34,829 bases of DNA from JANNRA01 sp031401035 (GTDB taxonomy: Bacteria; Desulfobacterota; Binatia; HRBIN30; CADEER01), in NCBI GenBank assembly GCA_031401035.1, contig JANNRA010000094.1, positions 1 through 34,829 on the forward strand. Reading direction: 5' to 3'. Each line of letters opens with the position of its first letter. Position 1 is the stretch's first letter. A model generated the notes under the pieces. It was not told where the DNA came from. It did no database searches and was given only the letters and a program-made list of their open reading frames with translations. Below, piece after piece: positions 23,962-34,497 of the stretch. The position numbers were made by a program, and so were the translations under genes.

Positions 23962-24735
23962 ATGTTCGTGATCCGCCTTGGGTCGACGGTCTTCTGGGTG
24001 TTCCTGACCGTCAGCTCGATCCTGCTCTTCCCGGTCGCCGCGCTGATCTGGGCCTCGACGGTGTTGATCGACCGTCGGCTGGTCCTGCTGCACCGCTTCA
24101 CCTGCTTCTGGGCCTCGCTCTACTCGTGGTTCAACCCGGTGTGGCGGGTGCGCGTCGAGGGGCGCGCGAAGATCGACCCCAACACCGCCTACGTGATGGT
24201 GGCCAACCACCAGTCGCTGCTCGACATCCTGGTGCTGTTCCGCCTCTTCACGCACTTCAAGTGGGTCTCCAAGGTGGAGAACTTCCGCATCGTGTGCGTC
24301 GGCTGGAACATGCGCCTGAACCGCTACATCGAGCTCGTGCGCGGCGACAAAGCGAGCATCGAGCACATGCTGGCCGCCTGCGAGACGACGCTGCGCGAGG
24401 GCAGCTCGATCATGATGTTCCCCGAGGGCACGCGCTCGGACGACGGGCGGCTGAAGGCCTTCAAACACGGCGCCTTCACCTTGGCGCACCGCGTCGGCGC
24501 GCCGATCCTGCCGATCATCGTCGAGGGTACCGCGGCGGCGCTGCCCAAACGCGGCTTCCTGCTACAGGGCCGGCACGCCATCACCATCCGCGTCCTCGAG
24601 CCGATCCCGTATGCGCGCGTCGCGTCGCTCTCGGTCGAGGAGCTGACCGAGCACGTGCGCGACATCATCGCCCGCGAGCTGGGCGAGATCCCCGCCGCCC
24701 CCAGCGCCACAGCGGTCGCCGGCCGGCGCGCCTGA
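23962..24735 (+). CDS. plsC: 1-acyl-sn-glycerol-3-phosphate acyltransferase
   Basis: A 257-aa membrane-bound acyltransferase that makes phosphatidic acid from lysophosphatidic acid. Two N-terminal hydrophobic segments (about 8-35 and 45-60) anchor it. The catalytic NHQSLLD motif (His83, Asp88) is followed by the phosphate-binding FPEGTRS (153-159) and, later, a PILPIIVEGT segment. The family length is normal. The ATG at 23962 directly precedes the hydrophobic start. Related LPLAT-family acyltransferases cannot be ruled out. It lies upstream of the SUF operon, with a 119-nt gap that contains that operon's promoter. Confidence 0.9.
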   Translation: MFVIRLGSTVFWVFLTVSSILLFPVAALIWASTVLIDRRLVLLHRFTCFWASLYSWFNPVWRVRVEGRAKIDPNTAYVMVANHQSLLDILVLFRLFTHFKWVSKVENFRIVCVGWNMRLNRYIELVRGDKASIEHMLAACETTLREGSSIMMFPEGTRSDDGRLKAFKHGAFTLAHRVGAPILPIIVEGTAAALPKRGFLLQGRHAITIRVLEPIPYARVASLSVEELTEHVRDIIARELGEIPAAPSATAVAGRRA

Positions 24736-24800
24736 CGAGCGCACCCGGCGCCGGCGACGCGCCGCTCGGCACCGCCCCGCCGATTCGCCCCCCTGTTGCC

Positions 24801-24830
24801 TTGCCCCCCCGCCCTCGTTAGACATCTAAT
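24801..24830 (+). promoter_or_regulatory. Putative suf promoter with overlapping palindrome
   Basis: In an otherwise GC-rich stretch, TTGCCC (24801-24806) and TCTAAT (24825-24830) are spaced 18 nt, a plausible -35/-10 pair. It would give an untranslated leader of about 18 nt before the ATG at 24855. The inverted repeat TTAGACATCTAA (24818-24829, 5-bp arms) overlaps the -10. A second AT-rich, partly symmetric run (ATACCGAATTGGT, about 24833-24845) follows. This is where an Rrf2-type autoregulator would be expected to bind. It does not match the full IscR consensus. Confidence 0.4.
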
Positions 24831-24854
24831 CAATACCGAATTGGTCCGCTATCC

Positions 24855-25372
24855 ATGATTCGCATCAGTCGACTCACCGACTACGGCATCGTCCTGCTCG
24901 CCCACATGGCCGGGCATCCGCAGCGCGTGCACACCGCCGCCGAGGCGGCGGCCGAGGCGCGCCTGCCGCTGCCGACGGTGAGCAAGCTGCTGCGCGCCCT
25001 CACCAAAGCCGGCCTGCTCGCCTCGCAGCGCGGCGTCAAGGGTGGCTACGGCCTGGCCCATCCGCCGGCGCAGATCACCGTCGCGCGCATCGTCACCGCC
25101 CTCGAGGGGCCGATCGCCATCACCGCCTGCACCACCGGCGGACCGTCCGACTGCGCGCACGAGCGGCGCTGCCCGGTGCGCGGCCACTGGAGCCTGATCA
25201 ACCTCGCCGTGCGCGAGGCCCTCGAGAGCATCACCCTCGCCGACCTCGCCAGCCAGCCGCGCCCGATCCGCCTGCCGGCCCTGTCCGCCAGATCCGGCCT
25301 GGACAAGTCGGCCCTGAACAGGTCGGCGCAGCCGCCGACGCGTCCCGATCCGGCCCGTCAGGAGCCCCGCTG

Positions 25373-25373
<1 letters not shown>
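24855..25373 (+). CDS. Rrf2-family SUF regulator (SufR/IscR-like)
   Basis: A 172-aa winged-helix transcription factor. The N-terminus MIRISRLTDYGIVLLAHMA is characteristic of Rrf2 proteins, and the recognition helix lies around PTVSKLLRALTKAGLL. The wing is SQRGVKGGYGLA. Cys92, Cys100 and Cys106 give a three-Cys site that should hold an Fe-S cluster, so it probably senses Fe-S status and controls the operon that follows. Its stop overlaps the sufB start (TGATG). The C-terminal 30 residues are Pro/Arg-rich and of doubtful structure. This arrangement is known for proteobacterial SUF loci with a Rrf2-type SufR. Confidence 0.9.
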
Positions 25374-26818
<1,445 letters not shown>

Positions 26819-26826
26819 GTGGATTT

Positions 26827-26903
26827 TTCAACGCGGAGGCGCGAAGGCGCGGAGCTGTCAGACTGGCAGGACAGCCTCCGCGTCTTCGCGCCTTCGCGTT
26901 GAA
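26827..26903. repeat. Hairpin between sufB and sufC
   Basis: Arms at 26827-26854 and 26876-26903 (28 bp, two mismatches). An inner CTGTC/GACAG pairing extends the stem towards a short loop. It is of the GCGAAGGCGCGAAG type, like the copy between coxB and coxA. It accounts for most of the 103-nt gap inside an otherwise tightly packed operon. Confidence 0.85.
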
Positions 26904-26921
26904 GAACAGAGACAATTCTCT

Positions 26922-27682
<761 letters not shown>

Positions 27683-27686
<4 letters not shown>

Positions 27687-29002
27687 ACGACACCGCCGCC
27701 CTCGACCGGCTGCTGGTACTGGCACCGCCGCTGCGCGCCGGCGCGCCCGCCTTTGCCGGCGCGCTGCGCGCCCGCGGTCGCGCCCGCTTCGCGGCGCTCG
27801 GCTTCCCGACGACCCGCAGCGAGGACTGGAAGTACACCAACCTCGCCCCGCTGGCGCGCCAGACCTTCGCGGCGGCGCCCGCCGCCAACGGCGTCGCCGA
27901 CGGCGCCGCCGCGGCGCTGGTCGCCGCCGCCCGCCTCGGCGTCGGCATCGAGCTGGTGTTCGTCAACGGCCGCTACGCCGCCGACCTGTCGACGCCGGGC
28001 CCCCTGCCCGCCGGCGTCGTCGTCGCCAGCCTCGCCGCGACCCTGGCGGCGCAGCCAGGGCTGCTCGAACCGCACCTCGGCCGCCTCGTCGACCTCGAGG
28101 CCGACGGCATGGCGGCGCTCAACAGCGCCTGCGTCGAGGACGGCGCGGTGGTGCTGCTGCCCGACGGCGTCGCGCTCGACGCGCCGGTGCACTGCCTGTT
28201 CGTCTCGACGCCGGGCGACGCGCCGACGGTCAGCCACCCGCGCACGCTGATCGTCGCCGGCGCCGGCAGCCGCGCCACCGTCATCGAGCGCTACGTCGGC
28301 GCCGGCGTGTACTGGACCAACGCCGTCACCGAGATCTCCGTCGGCGCCGGCGCCGACCTCACCCACCACCGGGTGCAGGGCGAGGACGAGCGCGCCTTCC
28401 ACCTCGCCGCGCTCGCCGCCGCGCAGGGCGCGGACAGCCAGTTCACCTCGCACGCCGTGTCGTTCGGCGCGGCGCTGTCGCGCGGCGACCTGGCGACGCG
28501 CTTCGACGCCGCCGGCGCCGCCTGCCGCTTCGACGGCCTCTACGTCGCCGACGGCGCCCAGCACGTCGACCACCACACGACCATCGACCACCGCCAGCCG
28601 CGCGGCGTCAGCCGCGAGCTGTACAAGGGCATCCTCGCCGGCCGCGCCAGCGGCGTCTTCAACGGCAAGGTGTTGGTGCGGCCGGACGCGCAGCAGACCG
28701 ACGCCCAGCAGATGAACCGCACCCTGCTGCTCAGCGACGACGCCCAGATCGACACCAAGCCGCAGCTCGAGATCTTCGCCGACGACGTCAAGTGCAGCCA
28801 CGGCGCCACCATCGGCCAGCTCGACGAGGACGCGATCTTCTACCTGCGCGGGCGCGGCATCGGCGCCGCCGACGCGCGCCGCCTGCTCATCCACGCCTTC
28901 GCCAACGAGCTCGTCGAGCGCGTCGCCGTGGCGCCGCTGCGCCGCCAACTCGAAACCGCCCTGGCGGCTCGCCTGCCGGCGATGACGGGAGCGACGATAT
29001 GA
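27683..29002 (+). CDS. sufD: Fe-S cluster assembly protein SufD
   Basis: A 439-aa partner of SufB in the SufBC2D scaffold. The N-terminal helical part contains GFPTTRSEDWKYTNLAPLAR, a typical SufD signature. The C-terminal beta-helix ends FADDVKCSHGATIGQLDEDA and FYLRGRGIGAADARRLLIHA. Its composition is strongly Ala/Gly-biased, in keeping with the GC content. The start overlaps sufC and the stop overlaps sufS (both ATGA). Confidence 0.96.
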
Positions 29003-30258
29003 GACACGCGGACAACACGGCCATCCGCCCGGAGCCGGCGCCGCTGGATGTCATGCGGCTGCGCGCCGACTTCCCCATCCTCGCCCAGCGGGTGCACGGC
29101 AAGCCGCTCGTCTATCTCGACAACGCCGCCTCGGCACAGAAGCCGAACCAGGTGCTCGACGCGATGCGGCGCTTCGACACGCACGATTACGCCAACATCC
29201 ATCGCGGCGTGCACACGCTCAGCCAGCGCGCCACGGTCGCCTTCGAGGCGGCGCGCGACGCCGTGCGCGACTTCCTCAACGCCGCCGACCGCAAGGAGAT
29301 CATCTTCACCCGCGGCACGACGGAGAGCATCAACCTGGTGGCGCAGAGCTACGCACGCCACGCCTGCCAGCTCGGCGACGAGATCGTCGTCTCGGCGATG
29401 GAGCACCACTCGAACATCGTCCCCTGGCAGATGGTGTGCCGCGAGCGCGGCGCGGTGCTGCGCGTCATCCCGATGAACGACGCCGGCGAACTCGACCTCG
29501 CCGCGTACGCCGCCCTGCTCGGCCCGCGCACCCGGCTGGTGGCCCTGGTGCATGTCTCGAACGCGCTCGGCACCATCAATCCGGTGGCGGAGATGATCAC
29601 GCTGGCGCGCGCGCGCGGCATCCCGGTGCTGCTCGACGGCGCCCAGGCGGTGCCGCACCTGCCGGTCGACGTGCAGGCGCTCGACTGCGACTTCTACGCC
29701 TTCTCCAGCCACAAGCTCTACGGCCCGAGCGGCGTCGGCGTGCTGTACGGCAAGGCGGCACTGCTCGACGCCATGCCGCCCTACCAGGGCGGCGGCGAGA
29801 TGATCAGCGCCGTCACCTTCGAGAAGACCTTCTACAAGGGGCTGCCGGCGAAGTTCGAGGCCGGGACGCCGAACATCACCGGCGTCGTCGGCCTCGGCGC
29901 CGCGATCGACTACGTCAACGGCATCGGCCTGGCCGCCCTGGGCGCCTGGGAGCAGGAGCTCCTCGCCTACGCCACCGCCCGCCTGGCCGAGATCCCACAG
30001 GTCCGCTTCATCGGCACGGCGCGCGAGAAGGCGAGCGTCATCTCGTTCGTGCTCGACGGCGTCCACCCGCACGACATCGGCACCATCCTCGATCGCGAGG
30101 GCATCGCCGTGCGCGCCGGCCACCACTGCGCCCAGCCGGTGATGCAGCGCTTCCAGGTGCCGGCGACGACGCGCGCGTCGTTTGCCTTCTACAACACCAC
30201 CGCCGAGGTCGACGCGCTGGTCGCCGGCGTCCGCACCGTGCTCGAGGTGTTTGCGTGA
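28999..30258 (+). CDS. sufS: Cysteine desulfurase SufS
   Basis: A 419-aa PLP enzyme that releases sulfur from cysteine for cluster assembly. The N-terminus contains YLDNAASAQKP. EHHSNIVPWQ (135-144) and LLDGAQAVPH (211-220) belong to the PLP pocket. FSSHKLYGPSG holds the PLP lysine, Lys239. RAGHHCAQPVM contains the persulfide cysteine, Cys377, in the short loop of group II desulfurases, which need a partner such as SufU or SufE. sufU overlaps its 3' end, which suits that need. Confidence 0.98.
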   Translation: MRHADNTAIRPEPAPLDVMRLRADFPILAQRVHGKPLVYLDNAASAQKPNQVLDAMRRFDTHDYANIHRGVHTLSQRATVAFEAARDAVRDFLNAADRKEIIFTRGTTESINLVAQSYARHACQLGDEIVVSAMEHHSNIVPWQMVCRERGAVLRVIPMNDAGELDLAAYAALLGPRTRLVALVHVSNALGTINPVAEMITLARARGIPVLLDGAQAVPHLPVDVQALDCDFYAFSSHKLYGPSGVGVLYGKAALLDAMPPYQGGGEMISAVTFEKTFYKGLPAKFEAGTPNITGVVGLGAAIDYVNGIGLAALGAWEQELLAYATARLAEIPQVRFIGTAREKASVISFVLDGVHPHDIGTILDREGIAVRAGHHCAQPVMQRFQVPATTRASFAFYNTTAEVDALVAGVRTVLEVFA

Positions 30259-30701
30259 ACGACGAACTGCGCGACCTGTACCAAGACGTCATCATCGAGC
30301 ACAGCAAGCGGCCGCGGAACTTCCACGTCATCGTCGACGGCCACAAGGCCGACGGCTACAACCCGCTGTGCGGCGACACCGTCACCGTCTACCTGGCGCT
30401 CGACGGCGAGCGCGTGCGCGACTGCGCCTTCCAGGGGCACGGCTGCGCCATCTCCACCGCCGCCGCCTCGGTGATGACCGAGACGCTGAAGGGCAAGACG
30501 CGCGCCGAGGCCGAGGCGATCTTCCAGCGCTACCATGACGTCGTCACCGGCCGCATCGCGGTCGACGCCGAGGCGCTCGGCAAGCTGGCGGTGTTCGCCG
30601 GCGTCAGCGAGTTCCCCGCCCGCGTCAAGTGCGCCACCCTGTGCTGGCACACCGCCCGCGCCGCCCTCGACGGGCGGGAGGAGCCGGTGTCGACGGAATG
30701 A
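30255..30701 (+). CDS. sufU: Sulfur-transfer protein SufU
   Basis: A 148-aa zinc-dependent sulfurtransferase that takes the persulfide from SufS. The four zinc-site residues are visible: Cys39 and Asp41 in YNPLCGD, Cys64 in GHGCAIS and Cys126 in VKCATLCW. The insert after GRIAVDAEAL is typical of SufU rather than IscU. It starts with GTG, overlapping the sufS stop (GTGA). No sufE or sufA is present, so SufU is the likely sole sulfur acceptor of this operon. Confidence 0.95.
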   Translation: MNDELRDLYQDVIIEHSKRPRNFHVIVDGHKADGYNPLCGDTVTVYLALDGERVRDCAFQGHGCAISTAAASVMTETLKGKTRAEAEAIFQRYHDVVTGRIAVDAEALGKLAVFAGVSEFPARVKCATLCWHTARAALDGREEPVSTE

Positions 30702-30709
30702 AGCCCCTT

Positions 30710-30782
30710 TCACACGGAGCAACGGAGAAACGGAGAGAGCCCTTTCGCAGGCACCCTCCGTTGGTCCAGTGCTCCGTGTGAG
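30710..30782. repeat. Degenerate hairpin between sufU and sufT
   Basis: Outer arms TCACACGGAGCA (30710-30721) and TGCTCCGTGTGA pair perfectly. Inner CAACGGAG/CTCCGTTG can pair out of register, giving an imperfect stem. It belongs to the CACACGGAGGCACGGAG family but is the most decayed copy, with lost or altered units. Confidence 0.7.
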
Positions 30783-30800
30783 GAAATCAGAGGACAGAGC

Positions 30801-31352
30801 ATGGCGTTCGAGGAAGTGACCCTGAGTCGCGACGTGACGGTGGTGATGATCCCGCAGGGGGTGACGACGACGCTGCAGGCGGGAACGCCGGCGGTGATCA
30901 CGCAGGCGCTGGGCGACAGCTACACCCTGCAGGTGCCGTCGTTCGGCGGCCTGTACCGACTGGCGGGGCGCGATGCCGACGCCATCGGCCGGGCAGTCGC
31001 CGGCGGCGGCGATGCGGCGGCGGTCGACGCGGACGCAACGGTGAGCGAGGAGCAGGTGTACCGCGAGCTGCGCCAGGTCTTCGACCCGGAGATCCCGGTG
31101 AACATCGTCGATCTCGGCCTCATCTACGACCTGCACATCCAGGTCCTCGAGACCGGCGGCAGCCGCGTCGCGGTGAAGATGACCCTGACCGCGCCCGGCT
31201 GCGGCATGGGCGACGTCATCGCCCAGGATGCGCGCAGCCGCATCGACACCATCGCCGGCGTGCGCGAGGCCGACGTGCAGGTGGTCTTCGACCCGCCCTG
31301 GAACCAGGGCATGATGTCCGAGGCGGCGCGCCTCGAACTCGGCATGCTCTAG
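30801..31352 (+). CDS. sufT: SufT-type DUF59 (MIP18) Fe-S maturation protein
   Basis: A 183-aa protein. The C-terminal DUF59 domain (about 84-183) has VFDPEIPVNIVDLGLIYD and LTAPGCGMGDVIAQD, with Cys134 as the conserved cysteine. The N-terminal ~75 residues (VTVVMIPQGVTTTLQAG) are the SufT-specific extension. It helps deliver clusters to client proteins. It lies 99 nt after sufU, beyond a hairpin repeat, and is the last gene of the operon. It is convergent with the DUF35 gene, 24 nt away. Confidence 0.93.
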   Translation: MAFEEVTLSRDVTVVMIPQGVTTTLQAGTPAVITQALGDSYTLQVPSFGGLYRLAGRDADAIGRAVAGGGDAAAVDADATVSEEQVYRELRQVFDPEIPVNIVDLGLIYDLHIQVLETGGSRVAVKMTLTAPGCGMGDVIAQDARSRIDTIAGVREADVQVVFDPPWNQGMMSEAARLELGML

Positions 31353-31376
31353 GGCGCTGGGCGCCCGCCCCCCGCG

Positions 31377-31784
31377 TCAGGCCGGCGCCCAGACCGGCAG
31401 CGTCGCGTCGTCGGTGAGGCGTTTGAAGACGACGCGCACCGGCAGGCCGAAACGCATCGCCTGCGGCGTCGTCTCCACCATGTAGCCGACCAGGCGCGGC
31501 CCCTCCTGCAGCTGCACCACCACCAGGATGTGCGGCATCTGCTCGGCGAAGGCGGGCAGGAACGGGGCGTGCGCGACGACGTAGGTGTACACCTCGCCGC
31601 GGCCGCTCGCCTCGATCCACTCCAGGCGGCCGCCCTTCCAGTAGGCGGGCTTGGGCGGCCAGTGGAGGCGGCCGGTCTCGCGGTCGCGCTGCACCAGCAG
31701 GCGGCCGGCCCGGCAGCCGTCCCAGAACGGCGCCATGACCGGATCGGCGGTGTCGGGCAGCGGATAGTCGGGATGCAGGCTCAC
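31377..31784 (-). CDS. DUF35 OB-fold protein without zinc-ribbon cysteines
   Basis: A 135-aa protein of the DUF35/ChsH2-C type, usually the partner of a thiolase-like enzyme on acyl-CoA substrates. The N-terminal helix PFWDGCRAGRLLVQRD is typical. WPPKP and EWIEASGRGEVYTYVV are the OB-fold start, and PVRVVFKRL lies near the end. Most relatives have two Cys pairs in a rubredoxin-like zinc ribbon before the OB fold; the corresponding region here (QRDRETGRLHWPPKPAYWKG) has none, so it should not bind zinc. It starts with GTG, 4 nt after the thiolase-like gene's stop, and is therefore co-translated with it. Confidence 0.85.
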   Translation of the reverse strand: MSLHPDYPLPDTADPVMAPFWDGCRAGRLLVQRDRETGRLHWPPKPAYWKGGRLEWIEASGRGEVYTYVVAHAPFLPAFAEQMPHILVVVQLQEGPRLVGYMVETTPQAMRFGLPVRVVFKRLTDDATLPVWAPA

Positions 31785-31788
31785 GCGG

Positions 31789-32967
31789 TCATTCCCCCCG
31801 CACCACCATGGCGCTGGTCGCCACGCCCGAGGCGCCGGTGACCAGCGTCGCCTGGCAGTCGGCCACCTGGTTCACCGAGGTACCGCGGATCTGGCGCACC
31901 GCCTCGAGGATGAGGTTGAAGCCGTGCACGTAGGCCTCGGACAGTCCGCCGCCGGAGGTGAGCAGCGGCAGCTCGCCGCCGAGCCCGATGCGGCCGCCCT
32001 CGGTGAACGGACCGCCCTCGCCGCGCTTGCAGAAGCCGTAGTCCTCGAGACCCATGATCACCAGTGGCGTGAAGGCGTCGTAGATCTGCGCGCAGTCCAT
32101 GTCGCGCGGCTGCAGTTCGCTGCGCGCCCACAGCAACTCGGCGCACGGCACCGACGTCGTGCGCATGTCGGGCGTATTGTAGTTCGCCAGGTGGACGGGG
32201 TTGGGCCCCGACGCCTGGGCGACGGCGTGGATCAGGACCGGCTTCTGCTTCAGGTCGCGCGCCCGTTCCACCGAGGTGACGACGCAGGCGAGCGCGCCGT
32301 CGGTCTCCAGGCAGCAGTCGAACAGCGTCAGCGGATAGCCGATGACGCGCCCGGCGAGATAGCCCGCCATGTCGAGCGGGCGGTCGCGCATCATCGCGTC
32401 GGGATTACGCTGCGCGTGCGCGCGCGCGGCGAGGGCGACGTTGCCGAGGTGTTCACGCGTGGTCCCGAACTCGTGCATGTGGCGGTGCGCCCACATGCCG
32501 ATGACGTCGACCGGACGGATCAGCCCCCACGGCACGTGTAGACCCTTGTCGTCGATCATGCGGCCCTTTTCCTGCGACCACGGCCGCGACGTCTTGGCGC
32601 CGCGGTTGCGCGCCCGGTGGCAGACGACCACCTCGGCGAGGCCGCTGGCGATGGCCGCGCAGGCATGCATGACCGTCGCGCACGAAGCGCCGCCGCCGTA
32701 AGAGATCTTGTCCCACCAGCGCAGGTTGTCGACGCCGAGGCGGCGCGCGATGGACACCTCGTGCGTGTGCTCCATCTCGAACATCGACATGCCGTCGACG
32801 TCCTCGGCCTCCAGCCCGGCGTCGTCGAGGGCGCGCTGGATCGCCTCCACCGCCGTGTCGCCGATCGGCCGCCCGATGTCCTTGGCAAACGGCAGGTGGC
32901 CGATGCCGACGATCGCGACGCGGTCGCGGATGCGGGCGAAGAGGTCGCGGTCGATCGGGTCGGTCAC
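31789..32967 (-). CDS. Thiolase-fold acyl-CoA enzyme, Ltp2/SCP2-like
   Basis: A 392-aa thiolase-superfamily protein. Cys96 (GGGASCATVM) falls near the position of the nucleophilic Cys of thiolases. The C-terminal CxGGGxG cysteine is replaced by VTGASGVATSAM. At the thiolase His position (NPxGGxxxxGHP) the sequence is SGGGLSEAYVHGFN, with Tyr346. QIYDAFTP gives Tyr296. Tyrosines at such places are a feature of Ltp2-like retro-aldolases that cleave steroid or acyl side chains with a DUF35 partner. Such a partner gene follows by 4 nt. The exact reaction, aldolase versus thiolase, is inference. Confidence 0.85.
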   Translation of the reverse strand: MTDPIDRDLFARIRDRVAIVGIGHLPFAKDIGRPIGDTAVEAIQRALDDAGLEAEDVDGMSMFEMEHTHEVSIARRLGVDNLRWWDKISYGGGASCATVMHACAAIASGLAEVVVCHRARNRGAKTSRPWSQEKGRMIDDKGLHVPWGLIRPVDVIGMWAHRHMHEFGTTREHLGNVALAARAHAQRNPDAMMRDRPLDMAGYLAGRVIGYPLTLFDCCLETDGALACVVTSVERARDLKQKPVLIHAVAQASGPNPVHLANYNTPDMRTTSVPCAELLWARSELQPRDMDCAQIYDAFTPLVIMGLEDYGFCKRGEGGPFTEGGRIGLGGELPLLTSGGGLSEAYVHGFNLILEAVRQIRGTSVNQVADCQATLVTGASGVATSAMVVRGE

Positions 32968-32998
32968 CGATCCTGTCTAGCCCAACTACTGAGAAGAT

Positions 32999-33062
32999 TC
33001 ACACGGAGGCACGGAGCAACGGAGAACGTCTGTTCTCTCCGTTGCTCCGTGCCTCCGTGTGA
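32999..33062. repeat. Perfect hairpin between kinase-like and thiolase-like genes
   Basis: Arms 32999-33024 and 33037-33062 (26 bp, perfect) with a 12-nt loop, of the TCACACGGAGGCACGGAGCA family. It occupies the gap between the stop of the sensor-kinase-like gene and the start of the thiolase-like gene on the same strand. Confidence 0.87.
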
Positions 33063-33078
33063 GAGTTTTCTGTCCGGG

Positions 33079-34497
33079 TCAGTGCCCGTCGACGACCTTG
33101 TCGAGCGCGTCGAGCAGCTCGACGCCGCTGTGGCGCAGCTGGCGCAGGACGCCGGACTGGTCGGTCGTGATGCCGCCGAACTGGCCGTCGAGGAGCAGCT
33201 CGGAGTAGCCGATGATGACGTCGAGGGGGACGCGGAAGCGATGCGAGAGGGAGGCGATCAGCTCGCCCTTGAAGCGCGTCGTCTGCTGCAGCTCCTCGGC
33301 CAGGCGGGCGTTCTCGAGGGCCAGCGCGGCGAGATCGGCGATGCCCTGCGCCACCTGCGCCTGCTCGTCGGCGAAGTGGCGGCCGCCGCCACCGATACCG
33401 GCCACCAGCAGCCCGAGTTCGGCGCCGTTGCGCTGCAGGGGCACCAACAGGCAGCGGCTCAGGCCGTGCGTGTACTCGGCCGGCGCGCTGAACAGCTCGC
33501 GCGCGTCGACGGCGACGCCGGCATGGCCGTTGCGGCGCGACAGCAGCTGCACGATGCGGGTACGCGGCAGACGCGCGTCGCGCGGCGGCGCGACGTGCTG
33601 GCGCAGGACGCCGTGCGAGGCGACGGGCACGTACACATCGGTGGCGGGCTGCCACACCCAGGCCTGACCGACGTCGCAGCCGACCACCTCGACGATCAGC
33701 TGGCAGCAGCCGCGGACGAGGTCGGGCAGCTGCCCCTGCGCCAGCTCGATCGGCGCGCGCGAGGCGTCGAGGGCGCGTACGTCGATGACCCCGTTGATCA
33801 CCGCCAACAGCTCGCGGGCGCCCTGATCCATGCGCTGCAGGGTGTCGAGCTGCTCGCGGTTGAGGAAGCCGAAGGCGCCCTCGAGCAGCAGGTCGGTGTA
33901 GCCCATGATGACGTGCAGCGGCGTACGCAGGTCGTAGGACATGCCGGCAACGAGATCGGAGCGGCCGCGCTGCACCTCGTCGAGCGCCGCCAGCAGGCGT
34001 TCGTTCTCCTGCGCGATGGCCGGCAGCTTCATGACGAACCAGGCGCCGTGGTCGCGCGAGGCGTCGATCTCGATGCGCCCGCCGTGCGCCGCCATGATGG
34101 CGTGCGCGCTCGCCAGGTCGGCCTCGCTACCGCGGTCGGTCATCGCCGCGTCGGAATGGCCGAGCAGCGCCTCGTTGTCCTCGTCGCTCAGACGCGGGCC
34201 GTCGTTGCCGATGGTCAGCGTCAGCCAGTCGCCGTCGATACCGGTGCGGCAGAGGATGAGGCCGCCGCGGCGCGAGTGCTTGACGGCGTGGCGCAGGACG
34301 CGACCGACGCCGAACTCGAGCTGGGCGCGGTCGGCCCAGGACAGCGGCAGGCCGGGATCGAGGTCCAGACCGGTCCCGATCCGCTTCACCGCCAGGGCGG
34401 GCTGATACTGGTCGAGCAGATCGAGCACGACCTTGTTCAGCGACGCCCACTGCGGCAGCAGATGCAGCGTTTCCTTCTCCACGTTCACCCGTTCCAC
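33079..34497 (-). CDS. Permuted, degenerate sensor-histidine-kinase-like protein
   Basis: A 472-aa protein with kinase domains in reverse order. Residues ~50-160 are HATPase-like but degenerate: the N-box reads VLRHAVKHS (Asn replaced), the G1 box NDGPRLS and the G2 region GSEADLASAHAIMAAHGG. Residues 180-240 are an H-box domain with MSYDLRTPLHVIMGYTDLLL, where Tyr188 replaces His. Residues ~255-398 read as GAF. Residues 408-470 are a second H-box domain with LSHRFRVPLDVIIGYSELLL (His419 kept), but no ATPase domain follows. It starts with GTG right after an in-frame TAG. No membrane helix, receiver domain or response regulator gene is seen. It is probably a scaffold or pseudokinase; true autophosphorylation is doubtful. 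Confidence 0.75.
   Translation of the reverse strand: MERVNVEKETLHLLPQWASLNKVVLDLLDQYQPALAVKRIGTGLDLDPGLPLSWADRAQLEFGVGRVLRHAVKHSRRGGLILCRTGIDGDWLTLTIGNDGPRLSDEDNEALLGHSDAAMTDRGSEADLASAHAIMAAHGGRIEIDASRDHGAWFVMKLPAIAQENERLLAALDEVQRGRSDLVAGMSYDLRTPLHVIMGYTDLLLEGAFGFLNREQLDTLQRMDQGARELLAVINGVIDVRALDASRAPIELAQGQLPDLVRGCCQLIVEVVGCDVGQAWVWQPATDVYVPVASHGVLRQHVAPPRDARLPRTRIVQLLSRRNGHAGVAVDARELFSAPAEYTHGLSRCLLVPLQRNGAELGLLVAGIGGGGRHFADEQAQVAQGIADLAALALENARLAEELQQTTRFKGELIASLSHRFRVPLDVIIGYSELLLDGQFGGITTDQSGVLRQLRHSGVELLDALDKVVDGH

Noticed and set aside
24055..24160. Possible extra start for plsC further upstream in a long open frame from 23230
   Set aside because: The upstream part of that frame is antisense to the transposase remnant and is low-complexity; the family start is at 23962.
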